Source of the DNA: Bretschneidera sinensis
Taxonomy: Eukaryota > Streptophyta > Magnoliopsida > Brassicales > Akaniaceae
Reading direction: 5' to 3'
Assembly: GCA_023935145.1 (NCBI GenBank)
Contig: CM043698.1
Span: 145,560,125 to 145,624,124, forward strand
DNA: 64,000 nt
Every line of letters starts with the position of its first letter. Positions within the stretch are counted from its first letter, which is position 1. Below, piece by piece: positions 11,366 to 22,996 of the stretch. The notes beneath the pieces were generated by a model. The model searched no databases, had not been told where the DNA came from, and worked only from the letters and a program-made list of their open reading frames with translations. The position numbers and the translations under genes were made by a program.

Positions 11366-12181
11366 GTGACAACTCTCAAAAATGGTAAGGTCATAAGTAC
11401 TGATGAGTTTGTACAAGCATCTCCAAATAAAGCGTCCACATCAAAGGTAAGTGAAATGGAGAAGTGGAATGCACCACCCTTCCTTCAAAGGTTAATAAAG
11501 CCAAATAAGGAGAGTAAATTGCATGATATCTTTGAAACTTTAAGAAAAGTAGCTATTAATATTCCTTTATTAGATGTAATTCAACAAATTCTTGCTTATA
11601 CTAAATTTTTAAAAGATTGTTGCATTAATAAAAGGAAGTTTCAGGAGCATAAGACAATGGCTTTAACCGAAGAGGTAAATGCGGTATTATTAAGAAAGCT
11701 ACCACCAAAGCTAAAAGATCCAGGTAGTTTTACTATTCCCTGCAGCATAGGTGATCGGCTTTTTGAGCATGCATTATTGGATCTAGGGGCAAGTGTAAAT
11801 CTGCTGCCATACACTGTATTCAAGACACTAGGGTTGGGAAAGCTTCAACCAACTTATATCACCTTCCTACTGGCAGACAGAAGCATCAAACAACCAAGAG
11901 GTATTCTTGAGGATGTCTTGGTGAAGGTAGGTAAATTTATTTTACCTGCTGATTTTATTATACTGGATATAGAAGAATGTCCTATGCCATTACCTCTTCC
12001 CGTAATCTTAGGAAGACCCTTTATGATAACTGTTGATACAAATATTTGTGTGAAAAAGGGTATTGTCACTATGAAGGTAAATAGTGAGGAAATAAAATTC
12101 AAAATATTTGATACATTAAATTCACCCGAAGATGATATGGACTGTTCTAATGTATGCTTGATACAAGGTGTTGCTAAGTAA
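11366..12181 (+). CDS. Athila/Tat-type protease region of gag-pro, open
   Basis: 271 residues open. Landmarks in order are WNAPPFLQRLIKPNKESKL, LPPKLKDPGSFTIPCSIG, the aspartic protease active site LLDLGASVNLLPYTVF (D-L-G-A) and the flap/C-terminal motif PVILGRPFMITVDT. Function would be maturation of gag. It is the longest intact stretch of this element. No reverse transcriptase follows. Confidence 0.75.
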   Translation: MTTLKNGKVISTDEFVQASPNKASTSKVSEMEKWNAPPFLQRLIKPNKESKLHDIFETLRKVAINIPLLDVIQQILAYTKFLKDCCINKRKFQEHKTMALTEEVNAVLLRKLPPKLKDPGSFTIPCSIGDRLFEHALLDLGASVNLLPYTVFKTLGLGKLQPTYITFLLADRSIKQPRGILEDVLVKVGKFILPADFIILDIEECPMPLPLPVILGRPFMITVDTNICVKKGIVTMKVNSEEIKFKIFDTLNSPEDDMDCSNVCLIQGVAK

Positions 12182-13324
12182 GCTTTTCAAGTCCAGCACA
12201 TTAATCCGTTGGAGACCACTATAACCCAGCCTTTCAAAAGATCGGATATTGAGCCTGCATCTGAAAATGTTACTAATGACATCTTTGAAGCTGTGCACCT
12301 CCCTGAAGTCTATCATATGCATCCAAGACCGGGTGATAAGAAGAAATTGCACTTTAATGAGCTGGAAAAATTAAGTTATGATGAATATGCTGCACCACCA
12401 AGAGCGCTTGAGCCACATATAGCGGGCTTTAAGTACTCCCCGCCAAAAGTCTAAAGTTGAAGCTGCTATAGAGAGCGCTTGAGTAGTTCAAACTTTGATA
12501 AATATGTAGCTCAAGCGCCTCTATTGAGGTCAGTGGTACTGAGACCACTGAGTACGGTATGGTTTTAATTTTTTTTTTGTGTTAATTATACCCTTTATTT
12601 TCCATCCTTTTAGTCCTTTTATAGTTTATTTGATTATCAGTACTTTCTGCCCTTGTAATCGAGCTCATTACACAGTGTACTCGAGTGCACTTTTGCCCTG
12701 CTCTTCATAGCGCGCGAGCGCACCACACCTACGCACACACTTGCATATAAATGCGATCGAGTGCACTCGGAGCAGACAATCACGTGATGGTTTTAAACAC
12801 ATTTCCCTCACCATACGCTCAATTGCACTCTTTCTCTCTCTCTGTTGCCCAACAGCTACTCCATTCACCCTCAGTACTCTCACCACCCACCACCACCCTA
12901 TCACCACAAAACACCACCTCCCCACCGTACATAATCCTACACCATTTCTTCCCTTCTTACATTTCATTCCCCATTTCCTCCCTACATTGCCAAGCCAATT
13001 CCATTTTTCATACATTCTCACAAATATTATATTGCATATACACTTGTTGTTTCTTGTGTGGCTATTTTAGTGGAACTACAGGGGGTTAGAACCATTTTGG
13101 AGTCCCCTTCATCAGATGAGTCTTTAGGTTGCTCACAACTTGTTCGATCATTTGCTTGAATCAGTGCGCTCGAGCGCAAGGCATCTGTGATCAAGCATAG
13201 TACACTAAGTGCAATCAAGCGCACATTATCTGTGATCGAGCGCAAATTGGATAGAAACTTGTTAAGATGCCTAAATAGTCTGTCTCCACCTCCCATGCCT
13301 CCAGCAGCCGTACCTAGTCATCCC

Positions 13325-14407
13325 GGCCTAGTTTCGAACAAAGAAAGATCTTGTTCGAGACTACTTTTAACATTAATGCTGAATTGAAGAGCTTGGACGC
13401 CACTCAATAGGCGGTTCAAGAATTTAATAACCGAGGACTAAAGAAGCTATTCAAGCCTATTTGTTCGACTGCATACACTCGGTTTGTGGTCCAGTTCTAC
13501 GAGAACTTATCCTTCGACTGCAACAGACCGGGGATTTTATCTTCATTAGTCCAGGGTAAGTTTATAGAGGTGACCACTACTGACATAGCTGTTGCTCTTC
13601 ACTGCTGTGATGAGTCCTCTCCCGAGGACACTAAGATGGAGAAGTAGTCAGAGCCTTTTCCCCTACCCTACATCATTGAGGATATGTGTGCGGGCCAGTA
13701 CGCTGATCAGCACAACAATGCTGGGAGCCAATCCAAATTGTCCACCACTTTGGCTCTTGGATTCCATCCTTTAGCGGAACGTGTGCCCATTGGGGCACAA
13801 GACCCAGATGAGGGACCAGTTCCTGTAGGCCTTATATACATTCCACCATGGCAATTGGTATTCTATTCCAGCTATCATATGGAGCCAGCTCCATAAGTTC
13901 TGGGACCTCGTCCATGCCCGCCAGACCACCACAGCGAATACATAGGGGCTTCCCTTCCCCTTTTTCCTCGGCTATATATTCAAGAAGAAGGGGATCAAGG
14001 GCTCCTCCATTGATGGACCGATGAGTGACCACCCATTCTTTGGGAAGAGCCAGTGGAGCTTGAGTCAGTCTCACATGCCCAGAGGACCTCGAAGGCATTC
14101 ACTTGCTGATGAGCAAGTAGAGGATGATCCCATAGACACCGAGCTCCCCACAGAGAGCCATACTTGGTAGAAAGACCAACCAGACATGGGATCCACCGAG
14201 TACCACCACCTTCTCAAGGATCTGTTCTTTTTTCAATGTGAGCTTTCTGACATTCATCAGGAGGATAAAGAGGCGACATTATTGGTACATCAGCGCATCG
14301 ATAGCTTGGAGGCACGTTTTACAAGACAAAAAGCGATGCTCCAGGCCATCCTGGATCGACTACCTCCCGCACCCGGTACCTCATCGACTGCACTACCTGG
14401 AGACTAG
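13325..14407 (+). pseudogene. Broken ORF of the Athila/Tat-like element with an FYxNL motif and coiled-coil tail
   Basis: After 13325 one frame reads LFKPICSTAYTRFVVQFYEN, then KFIEVTTTDIAVALHC, and later LALGFHPLAERVPIG. The FYxNL segment resembles a domain seen in many plant transposon-associated proteins (my recollection, not searched). Stops and frame changes break it (about 13410, 13647, 13894). The last part (14186-14407) encodes an amphipathic segment (HQRIDSLEARFTRQKAMLQA) that looks like a coiled coil. It lies where a full-length relative would carry pol. Confidence 0.5.
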
Positions 14408-15107
14408 GAGTGAGAGTGATACCCCGTCTGGCTGAAGACGTAAAACTAAGCGCTTATGGGAGGCACCCACAACATATCCTTTTAATTTTTAGTAATTTTT
14501 TTCACATTCATTGTTAGTATTTACTTTTATAACTGTTTATTATTAGTATCTCTTATTTTTTGGTATTACGTTTGTTTTTCTTTTTCAAGGACATAGTGAG
14601 TGCATTAAGTTCAAGTTTGGGGGTGTGCTACAAGTCATGTCGGTCATCTAGTTCTTTGTCTCCTAGGTCAAATCTTTCCATGTCACTCACACATTGGGGA
14701 CAATGTGTACATTAAGTTTGGGGGTATGGGAGACACATTCACACACTCTGTCCCAGTTTTTTTTAGTATTCTTAAAAAGATAAATGCATGTTCAGATTGT
14801 TTTGAAAATTTTGGTTGATTTAAAACAAATATTATGATAAAACTTCATCAGTAAGCTTAAAATCTAGAACACATAGTCTAATAATAAAGTTTTAAAAGTT
14901 TAATTACTTACTTCAAAGCATTTAAGAATTCACAAGTTTGATCTAAATCTGACAAGAGAACCTTAGCAAATAATTGTGTGAGGTATGACATATAATTTTC
15001 ATGTATCTGTTTTCATGACCTAACTGTAATCAGATAACTTGTTAGAAGAACACTTTGGTATAGAAAAATAGAGAAAAAATGTTTATTACACAAAAAAAAA
15101 ATGCTCC

Positions 15108-15284
15108 TAATGATCATTAAATAAACTTCCTACTGAGTTACTGGACCTTTTGCCTCAGTAAGCAGTTCACGTCAAAAGGTAGGAATTATGCATACAATGA
15201 TCATTAAATAAAGTTTTCGCTGAGTAACTGGACCTCTTGCCTCAGTAAGCAGTGAGTGTTCACGTCAAAAGGTGGGAATTTTGA
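15108..15284 (+). repeat. About 90-bp direct repeat, two copies
   Basis: The block GATCATTAAATAAA ... CCTCAGTAAGCAG ... GTTCACGTCAAAAGGT occurs at about 15113-15190 and again at about 15200-15280, with small indels. It lies in the untranslated 3' part of the Athila/Tat-like element. Confidence 0.8.
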
Positions 15285-15836
15285 TTGGCATAATTAAGAC
15301 CAGTTAGTTTCATAGCCTTTTTTACTCGAGTTAGTAAGTCCTTAGGGGTGACTTTACACCTAATGCCCTAAAACCATCTGGTTTGGGAGTCATTGGCTAA
15401 ACACTCGCTACATAGGTCAATTAGAAAGCTTAATGGAACTCAATATGGCAAAAAATCCCATAATAAAAGAAAAAGAAATAAATAAAACTATACCATTATT
15501 GTTCATTCTGATAGGAAATTCAATGAATGTTAAGACACCAAAATACTATACATTGGAGTTATTTGAAAAATCCATCTTTTATGAGCTAATTCACCACACA
15601 CTAAGTCAAACTTATGATGCCTTAAACCAGCCTTGTATAAGTGATTAGAATTTAAAACTTTATTCATTACGAAGATGTGTTTATATTTTAAGCCTACTCA
15701 TGAACAAATATCATGGTTTCATGTGCAACCCAAATTTTTAGATATCATGAATGATGAATTTATCTTTAATTTTGTTTTTCAGTTAGTTTTTCATTTTGTA
15801 TTGCTAAGGGACTAGCAATATATAACTTTGGGAGTG

Positions 15837-17089
15837 TGATAAGTGCTTAAATATTCATGTTTAAGCCCCTTAATTTACAGTTATTAAGCTCTTTGTTTAC
15901 ATATTTTAGTATATTCTACTTCATTTTTTGTGTTTTCTGTGTTTTTTATAGGTTCTTGAAGAAAATTTAGCATTTTGGAGCTCTAAGGAAAAAATCTGAA
16001 GACCTAAAAGCAGCCAAGTGCGATCGAGCGCAAGGTGTCTGTGATCGAGCGCACAAGCACTCATGTGCACATATAGAAGGCTCGAGCGCAACCCTGTACT
16101 CGAGTGCAAAAGCATGGGATCGAGTGCACACGTACAGTAAAGCGGCAGAGCCAGTTTAGAAAAGATTGATTCAGGTCCTGTTTTGGAAATTTGGGTTTCG
16201 GAGTGTCTTTAGAACCTTATAAATAGGCCTGTAAAACATAGAAACTGGACTTTTGAATCTTCCTTTGGAATTGTAAGCTTTGGAGAGGAATTGACGACTC
16301 TTCTCTCGTGTTTATTCTTTCCCTTTTATTTTTACTTTATGAAAATGTTTAGTACCACAGCCATGTGTAACTAACTTCTTAGTAAGGGCTTCACGAAGCA
16401 CTAATTATATTTACTCCATAATTCAATATTGGCGTCTTTGCAATATTTATGTTGTGATACTTTAATTGATTAATGCTTGTTTTTATTTAAATTCTTCATA
16501 TGTGTTTGTCTTATCAATAAATGCATGTGGTATAGATTAGTTAGTTGAATAAATTTGGATGACCGAGTTATGGGTTCAACAATAGTAACAAAAGAAATCC
16601 ACGCCGGGTTCTTGAGTTAATCAACATGGAAAACCGGGAGCGGACCATTGTCGATTTCCACAGATCCTATGCTCTCTTAAGGAATAACTCAGTATACACC
16701 ATGGTGAATCCCTTAAGAAAGAGAAGAGTTAGAGTATACACCATGCCTAACTCATTGCTTAGCGAAATCAATAGCTTAAGGAGTGGACTAAACCCTTAGG
16801 TTGACAAACATTAGGTATTCATGACATATTTAAAGTATTGGCATATTGTTTTATTGTGGTAATATAATTGGTGGTGGATATCAAGTCCTTACACTTTTAT
16901 TATTATCGAACTAAACTCAATATTTATTTCTATCATTTGACATTGTGAAACTGATTCTAAAATGAAATTCACCAATCCCTGTGGAGATGATCTCGCATTT
17001 ACACACTATGCTACTGTTGACCTTGTACACTTGCAAGTAAAACAAGTTCGATTATTTGCTTAATGATTTAGGTAGTTTATCGCACAACA
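15837..17089 (+). repeat. 3' LTR of the Athila/Tat-like element
   Basis: 1253 bp, clearly homologous to 8374-9641 along its length but with many substitutions and small indels, so the insertion is not recent. It carries the same GATCGAGYGCA-type cluster at 16015-16130 and the TATA box (TTATAAATAGG, about 16216). Confidence 0.9.
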
Positions 17090-17338
17090 GAGATCTTGTG
17101 ATGATGTATCTACGCAAGGGGTGACTCCCGACTGGAACATTGGGAAAACTACAAAACAAGAAGTTTGGACTTTACAAAGTTCTCAAGAATATAAATGATA
17201 ATACCTATGTTGTTGATCTTCCGGAAGACCTAGCAATTTCTTCGACGTTCAATGTGGCGGACGTTTTTTGAATATTTCCACCAAAAGGGGACAGAACCTA
17301 ACCTCATGAACGAGTTGTTTTCAAGAAGGGGAGACTGA
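17090..17338 (+). pseudogene. Gypsy integrase C-terminus, continuation of the 8095-8373 frame
   Basis: Reads GDLVMMYLRKGRL, then [20 protein letters not shown] and [13 protein letters not shown], the usual end of a plant Gypsy polyprotein. It is the continuation of the frame cut at 8373 and confirms that the nested element inserted within this codon run. A stop follows VADVF, then the purine tract and the 3' LTR. Confidence 0.8.
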
Positions 17339-17822
17339 TGTAGGACATAATAATTAGTATTTTATTTTCTTTATTAGGATTAGTTTTCCTTTCTCAACAA
17401 GGATTATGTTTAGTTTTTTACTAGGACTCTATGTTTACTTTTCTACCAGGATTCTATGTTTACTTTTCTATTAGGACTCTATGTTTACTTTTCTACTAGG
17501 ACTAGATTTACTTCTTTCACAAGGAATAGGATTTTCCTATCACTATAAATAGGTGATCCCATTATTGTATTTGGGACAACTTTTCATCAATAGAATTATT
17601 AAGAGAATTTCTCTCAAACTATGTGGAGTGTTATCTTTACCACATGCAGGTTAGTGTTCTATCTTTTGGGTAAGAAACGTTGTTTTCTTCTCTATTCTAG
17701 GGTACGCCTAGAAGAAAAGGGTTGAAGATGCTATTATTCTTTTCTCCTTGGTGCGCTAAGGTTCGCTATTCTTCTTTTCTCCTTGGTGCGCTAAGGTTAA
17801 ACTCAAGTCTTCCGCGACGTCA
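17339..17822 (+). repeat. 3' LTR of the outer Gypsy element
   Basis: 484 bp, homologous to 5735-6229, with the same tandem TTTACTTTTCTA units and TATA box (CTATAAATAGG, about 17540). Small internal duplication of TTCTTTTCTCCTTGGTGCGC near its end. Confidence 0.85.
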
Positions 17823-18751
17823 AAGTTTGACAAAGCTAAAGAGCCTTATTTCTACAAATTGCAGTTCATCCAATGTTATTGCTGCTGGCATTCCACTTTC
17901 ATGTAAAGTGAAACCAAGTGCTAGCGGTCTCCATTATAACCAGGGCTTGAGTTTTCCACCATTAATATACTTGAGCAATAATTGGATAAATGGGATTATA
18001 TTGCCTAAGATGGGGCGATTGAAACAGCTCCATGTGTTGCATTTGAGCATGAACAACATTACTGGCAACATCCCTAACTCCATTTCGGACACGAAGAACT
18101 TGGAAGTTTTAGATTTATCATGCAATAATCTAGATGCGTTGATCCCCTCATCATTCAAGAAGCTCACATTCCTATCGAAATTTAGTGTGGCATGCAATCA
18201 CTTGGAGGGAGTGATTCCAACTGGAGACAATTTTATAGCTTTCCACGAACAAGATTTGAGGGCAACCTGGGACTTTGTCAGGTAATAGATTCTGCTTATG
18301 ATGTCACTAACAATATGCTGAGGCCTGGTATTCTGTCACACTCAACCAGTAAATTTGGTAGAAGCAGCATTGTCAAGATAGCAGTCAGTTAGGGGTTGGT
18401 ATTGCATTGTTCTTTGCAGTTATTCTGCTTAGAATATCAAGGAGGGATGTGGGGGATCCGGTTAATGATTTGGATGAGGAACTTAGCAGGCCACAAAGCT
18501 TATCCGAAGCACTGGGGTCTTCGAAGTTGGTTCTTTTCCAGAATTCAGAATGCAAGGATCTCACAGTTCCTGACTTGTTAAAATCTACCAACAATTTTAA
18601 CCTAGCAAATATAATTGGTTATGGTGGATTTGGCCTTGTTTACAAATCAAACTTTCTCAATGGCACAAAAATTGCAATCAAGAGGATTTATGGGGATTGT
18701 GATCAAATGGAACGTCAGTTCTATGCTGAAGTGGAAGCTCTATCAAGAGCT
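17823..18751 (+). pseudogene. PSKR1-like receptor kinase relic, fragment 2 (last LRRs, membrane region, kinase start)
   Basis: Continues fragment 1 at the next residues of the family (SLTKLKSLISTNCSS). Readable pieces are the island-domain-to-repeat stretch, LHLSMNNITGNIPNSIS, FLSKFSVACNHLEGVIPTG, then after a frameshift near 18240 the C-terminal cap (FEGNLGLC), a stop near 18390, and the juxtamembrane segment (RRDVGDPVNDLDEELSRP). The kinase domain opens with a P-loop (GYGGFGLVYK) and a lysine motif (IAIKR). The fragment ends in the EALSRA segment where the minus-strand Copia begins at 18752. Non-functional: frameshifts, internal stop and two insertions. Confidence 0.93.
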
Positions 18752-18861
18752 TGTTAGAACTTAAATATAATCTAAACATGTTAAACAACTTAAATAGCAT
18801 ATAGATTAAATGCGAAATTATAAAAACCGTAAACATACCTCCAGCCATTAAAGCTTTTCAC
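18752..18861 (-). repeat. Copia LTR remnant joined to reverse transcriptase
   Basis: Matches the first 110 bp of the LTR at 32952 (TGTTAGAACTTAAATATAATC...). At about 18855-18861 it passes into reverse transcriptase sequence at a shared TTTTCAC, indicating a deletion by microhomology. Confidence 0.8.
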
Positions 18862-20880
18862 ATCCATTTGTTGCAGCTCAAGGTCAAAATGAGCAACTAA
18901 TGCCAAAGTAATACGAAGAGAATATTTCTTAGATACAGAAGAGAAAGTCTCCATGTAATCAATTCCTTCTTTTTTAGTAAATCTTTTAGCAATGAGTCTC
19001 GTTTTGTTTTTCTCAATGTTGCCTAATGAATCTTTCTTGGTCTTAAAGACCCATTTGCAACCAATGGCCTTCACTCTATTAGGCAACTCTACAAGATCCC
19101 AGACTCCATTGATTTTCATGGAATTCATCTCTTCCTTCATGGCATCGTGCCACAAGGGTGACTCTTTGCAACTCATGGCCTATGAAAAGGTTTCAGGATC
19201 ATTTTCGGCTCCAAAACTAGAGTCAGATTCTTGTAGATACACAATGTAATCACTTTGAATTGTTGATCTCCTAACTCTAGTAGATTTTCTTAATGTTGTA
19301 CCAATATCTCCCAGGGGAGCTTGTGGTTCAACTGGTTGTTCAGGAACTTGTGGTATTTCCTGAACTACTTGATCTATTAGAATGTTGTCAGCAGCTTATG
19401 GAACCTCAATGATCGATTGGTCAACACGAGCTTGTACTTGAGGCATGTTACGAACTATAACCAATCTATCATTTGATGAATTTTAAGATTATTTATGATT
19501 ATGTGCAGGTTCTGTATGATCATATGCAGGAACTAAGTTCCTGAACCGATCTCTCCCACTGATCATGTCATTCTCTAGAAACTTAACGTTTCTTGATTCC
19601 ACAATCCTAGTAGTATGTGTTGGACAATAAAACCTGTAACCCTTGGACCTTTTGGCATATCCAATGAAATACCCACTAATGGTCCTTAGATCCAGTTTCT
19701 TCTCTTGTGGGTTATAAATCCTCACCTCAGACGGACATCCCCAAATGCGCATATGTTGCAAACTCGGTTTCCAACCTTTCCATAATTCAAATGGTGTTTT
19801 GGGAACAGCCTTGGTTGGAACTCGGTTTAATATAAACGCAGTTGTCTTTAGTGCTTCAGTCCACAAGGATGTAGAAAGGTTGGAGTTGCTAAGCATACTC
19901 CACACCATGTCCATCAATGTTTGGTTTCTTCTTTCTGCAACACTATTCTGGTCCGGGGAACCAGGCATAATGTATTGGGCAACAATCCCATGTTCTTAAA
20001 GAAACTTGGCAAAAAGGCCAGGTGCTTGTCCACTTTCTGTGTATCTACCATAATATTCTCCACCTCTATCGGATCTCACAATTTGTATTTGCTTTCCGCA
20101 TTGGTTCTCAACTTCATCCTTAAAGACTTTGAAGGCATCCAATGCTTCATTTTTCTTATGCAGCAAATAGATATACATATATCGTGAGTAATCATCAATA
20201 AAAGTGACGAAATATTTCTGACCATGTGCGTCCATGTCTGGACAACATATATCAGTATGAATGATTTCTAAAATGTTCGAACTCCTATTAGCACCTTTCT
20301 TGGACTTGTTGGTCTGCTTTCCCTTAATGCAGTCCACACAAATCTCAAAATCAGTATAATCTAGAGTACTAAGTACCCCTTCATTCACTAATCTTTTAAT
20401 TTTTTCTATGAAGATATGTCCTAATCTCCAGTGCCATAACATAGATGAGTCTTCGTTAATATTACACCTTTTAACGCCAGTGTGAACATGCATTGAACTA
20501 TAAGTGGCGTAATTTTGTAAATAAAGACGATAAAGACCATCAAACAAAATACCATTCCCAACACAATCAGTTTTATAAAATAAACTGAAAGATATGTCTT
20601 GAAAATTAAAGGAATATCTAAATGGTATAAGTCTGAAAACAGAAATCAAGTTTCGTGAGAAACTTGGTACATAAAAGGTCCTTTCCAATTTTAAAATAAA
20701 GCCACTACTTAAAGTTAAAATGAAAGTTCCAATCGCCTCCACATGTGAGCCCATCTTGTTGCCTGATAAAATGTTTTGCTCACTTCCCACTAGCTTCCTT
20801 AGGTTTTGCATACCCTGCAAGGAGTTTGCAATATGGATTGTAGGTCCAGAATCAATCCATCAGGTGTTAATATTAACATT
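18862..20880 (-). pseudogene. Copia protease, integrase and reverse transcriptase N-terminal half
   Basis: On the minus strand from 20880: the protease active site (IDSGPTIHIANS), the pre-integrase zinc region (WHWRLGHIFIEKIK, CVDCIKGKQ), the integrase core (DICCPDMDAHGQKYFVTFID, SDRGGEYYG, then [13 protein letters not shown]), and the start of reverse transcriptase (WVFKTKKDSLGNIEKNKTR). Frames are interrupted near 19990, 19480 and 18990, so it cannot make a full polyprotein. Catalytic residues of the integrase D-D-E triad appear partly preserved. Confidence 0.8.
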
Positions 20881-21017
20881 AACCATATTAGATTCATAAC
20901 AAACAAACGAGGTTGGTTCTAATATATCCTTCCCACGGGTAGTAGCAAGCATTGCACTCTCTCTTAGTTTCATCACAAGCCTCTATTCTTCTTGAACACA
21001 CATAGTCATTAATTCAT

Positions 21018-21560
21018 TTATTGACCATTTGTCTTTATGTGTGTTGTTGAGATTTTGAAAGGCCCGTATTGAGTTAGAAGGGTGTTCAGAATGTAGTGCA
21101 CCAGGAATGACTCTAACATATCAACCTCGAGTTTCTTAAGTTGAGCCGCAATGTCACGCATTTGCATTATGTGTTCGCGCACACCTTTTATGCTGGTGAG
21201 TCTGAGGGATGATAATCTCATTATCAGGGTGTTTGCTAATGCCTTTTCTAAAGTGACGAATTGATCGTCAATGGCTTTCATCAAATCACGGACTTTCTCA
21301 TGCTGGTTGACAAAACCACATATACTAGCAGTTATCTTAGTCTCGATAAACATCACACTGAGCCAATTGGATCGCTCCCATCGCTTATATAGCGTGACGG
21401 CAGCTGGAGTGCTGTTATCGACGATTACCTGTGGTTTGTCCTTCCTAATAGCATAATCTATGTCCATCCACCCTAGATGGAGGAGAATCATCTCCTTCCA
21501 TACCTTGTAGTTATCTCCCCTAAGTTCGGGTATGTCACAACAGATATCAGAAAAACTAGT
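21018..21560 (-). pseudogene. Copia gag (UBN2-like)
   Basis: 157 readable residues: MILLHLGWMDIDYAIRKDKP, KRWERSNWLSVMFIETKI, MKAIDDQFVTLEKALANTL and the terminal KISTTHIKTNGQ. This is the gag capsid domain of the Bianca/Ale-like Copia groups (group assignment tentative). The start lies a little upstream, around 21560 (NYKVWKE). The frame is lost past 21018. Confidence 0.75.
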
Positions 21561-22342
21561 GGGTTGAGAAACTGCATAAAGTCCAAAAGCTTATGTCAAG
21601 ATTTGATGTGTTATTTTCTAAATTGCATGTTTTACCAATGTAAAAACATGCTGAAATTGAATCTAATTTCATTAAAAATTACCTGTGGGCTAAATTTTTA
21701 ATTCAATAAGATTCTTTATACTTTATGATAGATTTTATCAAACTATTTTTGCTAAATTCATAATGTATATTATGATTACAGTTTGATGTTTTTCTATCTT
21801 TAAACTTTATGATAAAACTATTAAATTAATTCTTCTCAACTCCTGTGGGTAAATTAAGAAAAACTAATTTTAATATATTATCCTAATTAATTATATAAGC
21901 ATAATAAAATCCCTGTGGGGTAAAATCATTATATTTATATAATTAATCACAATTAATGTCCATTATGTGATCATAATCCACTTAATATATAATTTTTATA
22001 TTATTAAAGATGTTGTGGCTACTCTTTAAATATTTAAAATAATATGGTTCACTAGACATTTATATTTACTATATTTTAGGCTCTACTTAATGCCTAAAAG
22101 CAATTACGCAGTAACATAATAGGCAATCACTAAGAGTGCTCCCAGGATAATTGGTCGGGACAAAGCCTCATTAAAAACCAGAATCCTTAGACAGAGCATT
22201 GTCCCAGATCATGCTGTCTTATGCCAACTACAAATTGTTTATGAATTATTCATAATTTTTAACTTAATTGTTCATACTAATATATTATGAACCTTAATGT
22301 GTTATGCACAAATTAAGTTTTATGAGAATAATCTAAGCTTAC
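21561..22342 (-). other. Untranslated leader of the minus-strand Copia, lower half
   Basis: AT-rich, no coding signal. It is the leader between the primer site and gag, cut by SIRE-a at 22343 and continued at 32197. Confidence 0.6.
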
Positions 22343-22599
22343 TGTTGACCCTCGCCCGTATTTTAATGATGGCAAAACACAACTGTTATTTAGCTAACAA
22401 GTTTAAACTAAGTTGTATTAAGGATCAAACACATTCAACCAAGGAACAAAGTGCAAGAACTCGAACCAAATCAAGTATCAAGTGAAGACTGAAGATCTAG
22501 TATAGGTCTTAAGGTTTAGATCCAATGTAAGTCTCACTTATGGTATTAGCTTGTTCAATGGCTCGAACACAAAAGGTTTTTTAAAACCGTTAATTTTAA

Positions 22600-22893
22600 A
22601 ACAAATGTTTTTTTTATGAAAAACAGAAGAAAAACTGGGTTGGAAGACAACCAAGTTGACTGGGTACATATACCAGTTGACTGGTATATGGGACAGAAAG
22701 TCCCCAGTCGACTGGATGAATCAACCCAATCGACTGGTAATTGGACAGTAAGTCCCCAGTCGACTGGATGAATCAACCCAGTCGACTGGTAAAATGGACA
22801 GAAAGTCCCCAGTCGACTGGATACCCAGAAGGTCTGAAAACGTGATTTTTTCAAGTGAACCCAGTCAACTGGTATCTCGACCCAGTCGACTGG
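22600..22893. repeat. CCAGTCGACTGG palindrome array in the SIRE-a 5' LTR
   Basis: Five perfect 12-bp palindromes and at least four one-base variants (GTTGAC, ATCGAC, GTCAAC) lie within about 250 bp upstream of the LTR promoter. The variants replace the central CG by TG or CA, or change an outer base. Candidate upstream regulatory sites; function inferred only from position. Confidence 0.8.
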
Positions 22894-22988
22894 TAGTTCA
22901 AAAATATGACCGTTGGACTCCAAATCTGAACGTTTTAAAGTAAATCTTTTTCAAATTAAAGTCCTAAACGGCCATATTAATTGATTGC

Positions 22989-22996
22989 TATATAAA
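22989..22996 (+). promoter_or_regulatory. TATA box of the SIRE-a LTR promoter
   Basis: TATATAAA followed by CCCATTCAGTTAAGCATTCA, also present at the same place in the 3' LTR and in SIRE-b (38614). Confidence 0.65.

Larger units (their letters stand above)
8374..17089 (+). mobile_element. Athila/Tat-like non-autonomous Gypsy element, tRNA-Asp primed, nested
   Basis: LTRs 8374-9641 and 15837-17089 begin TGATAAGTGC and end CAACA. The 5-bp target duplication GAGAT is exact (8369-8373 and 17090-17094). The primer site TTTGGCGCCGTTGCCGGGG follows the 5' LTR and matches tRNA-Asp. Internal sequence holds a broken gag, an Athila/Tat-type protease region and a further broken ORF, but no reverse transcriptase, RNase H or integrase, so it depended on a partner for movement. 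The two AAGTTTGGGGGT boxes at 14609-14722 are typical of this group. Confidence 0.9.
5735..17822 (+). mobile_element. Ty3/Gypsy LTR retrotransposon inside the PSKR1-like relic, with a second element nested in it
   Basis: LTRs are 5735-6229 and 17339-17822. A tRNA-Met-like primer site (TTGGTATTAGAGC) follows the 5' LTR and a purine tract (AAGAAGGGGAGAC) precedes the 3' LTR. Internal coding is gag, then a retropepsin, then a direct jump from the segment before reverse transcriptase to the integrase C-terminus, so reverse transcriptase, RNase H and most of integrase are deleted. A different LTR element sits at 8374-17089. AAGTTTGA occurs on both sides of the element, longer than the 5 bp usual for Gypsy. 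The 5' LTR starts CGTAG where the 3' LTR starts TGTAG. Confidence 0.9.

Noticed and set aside
12741..13089. Pro/Thr/Ser-rich ORFs in the Athila/Tat-like element
   Set aside because: They come from a C-rich stretch (CACC repeats) in non-coding internal DNA; two overlapping frames are equally open.
22555..22923. Minus-strand ORF of 122 codons with repeated PVDW and SSRLG units (also 31216-31542)
   Set aside because: It is the translation of the CCAGTCGACTGG array inside the SIRE-a LTRs. The repeats explain the open frame and no start context or domain supports a protein.
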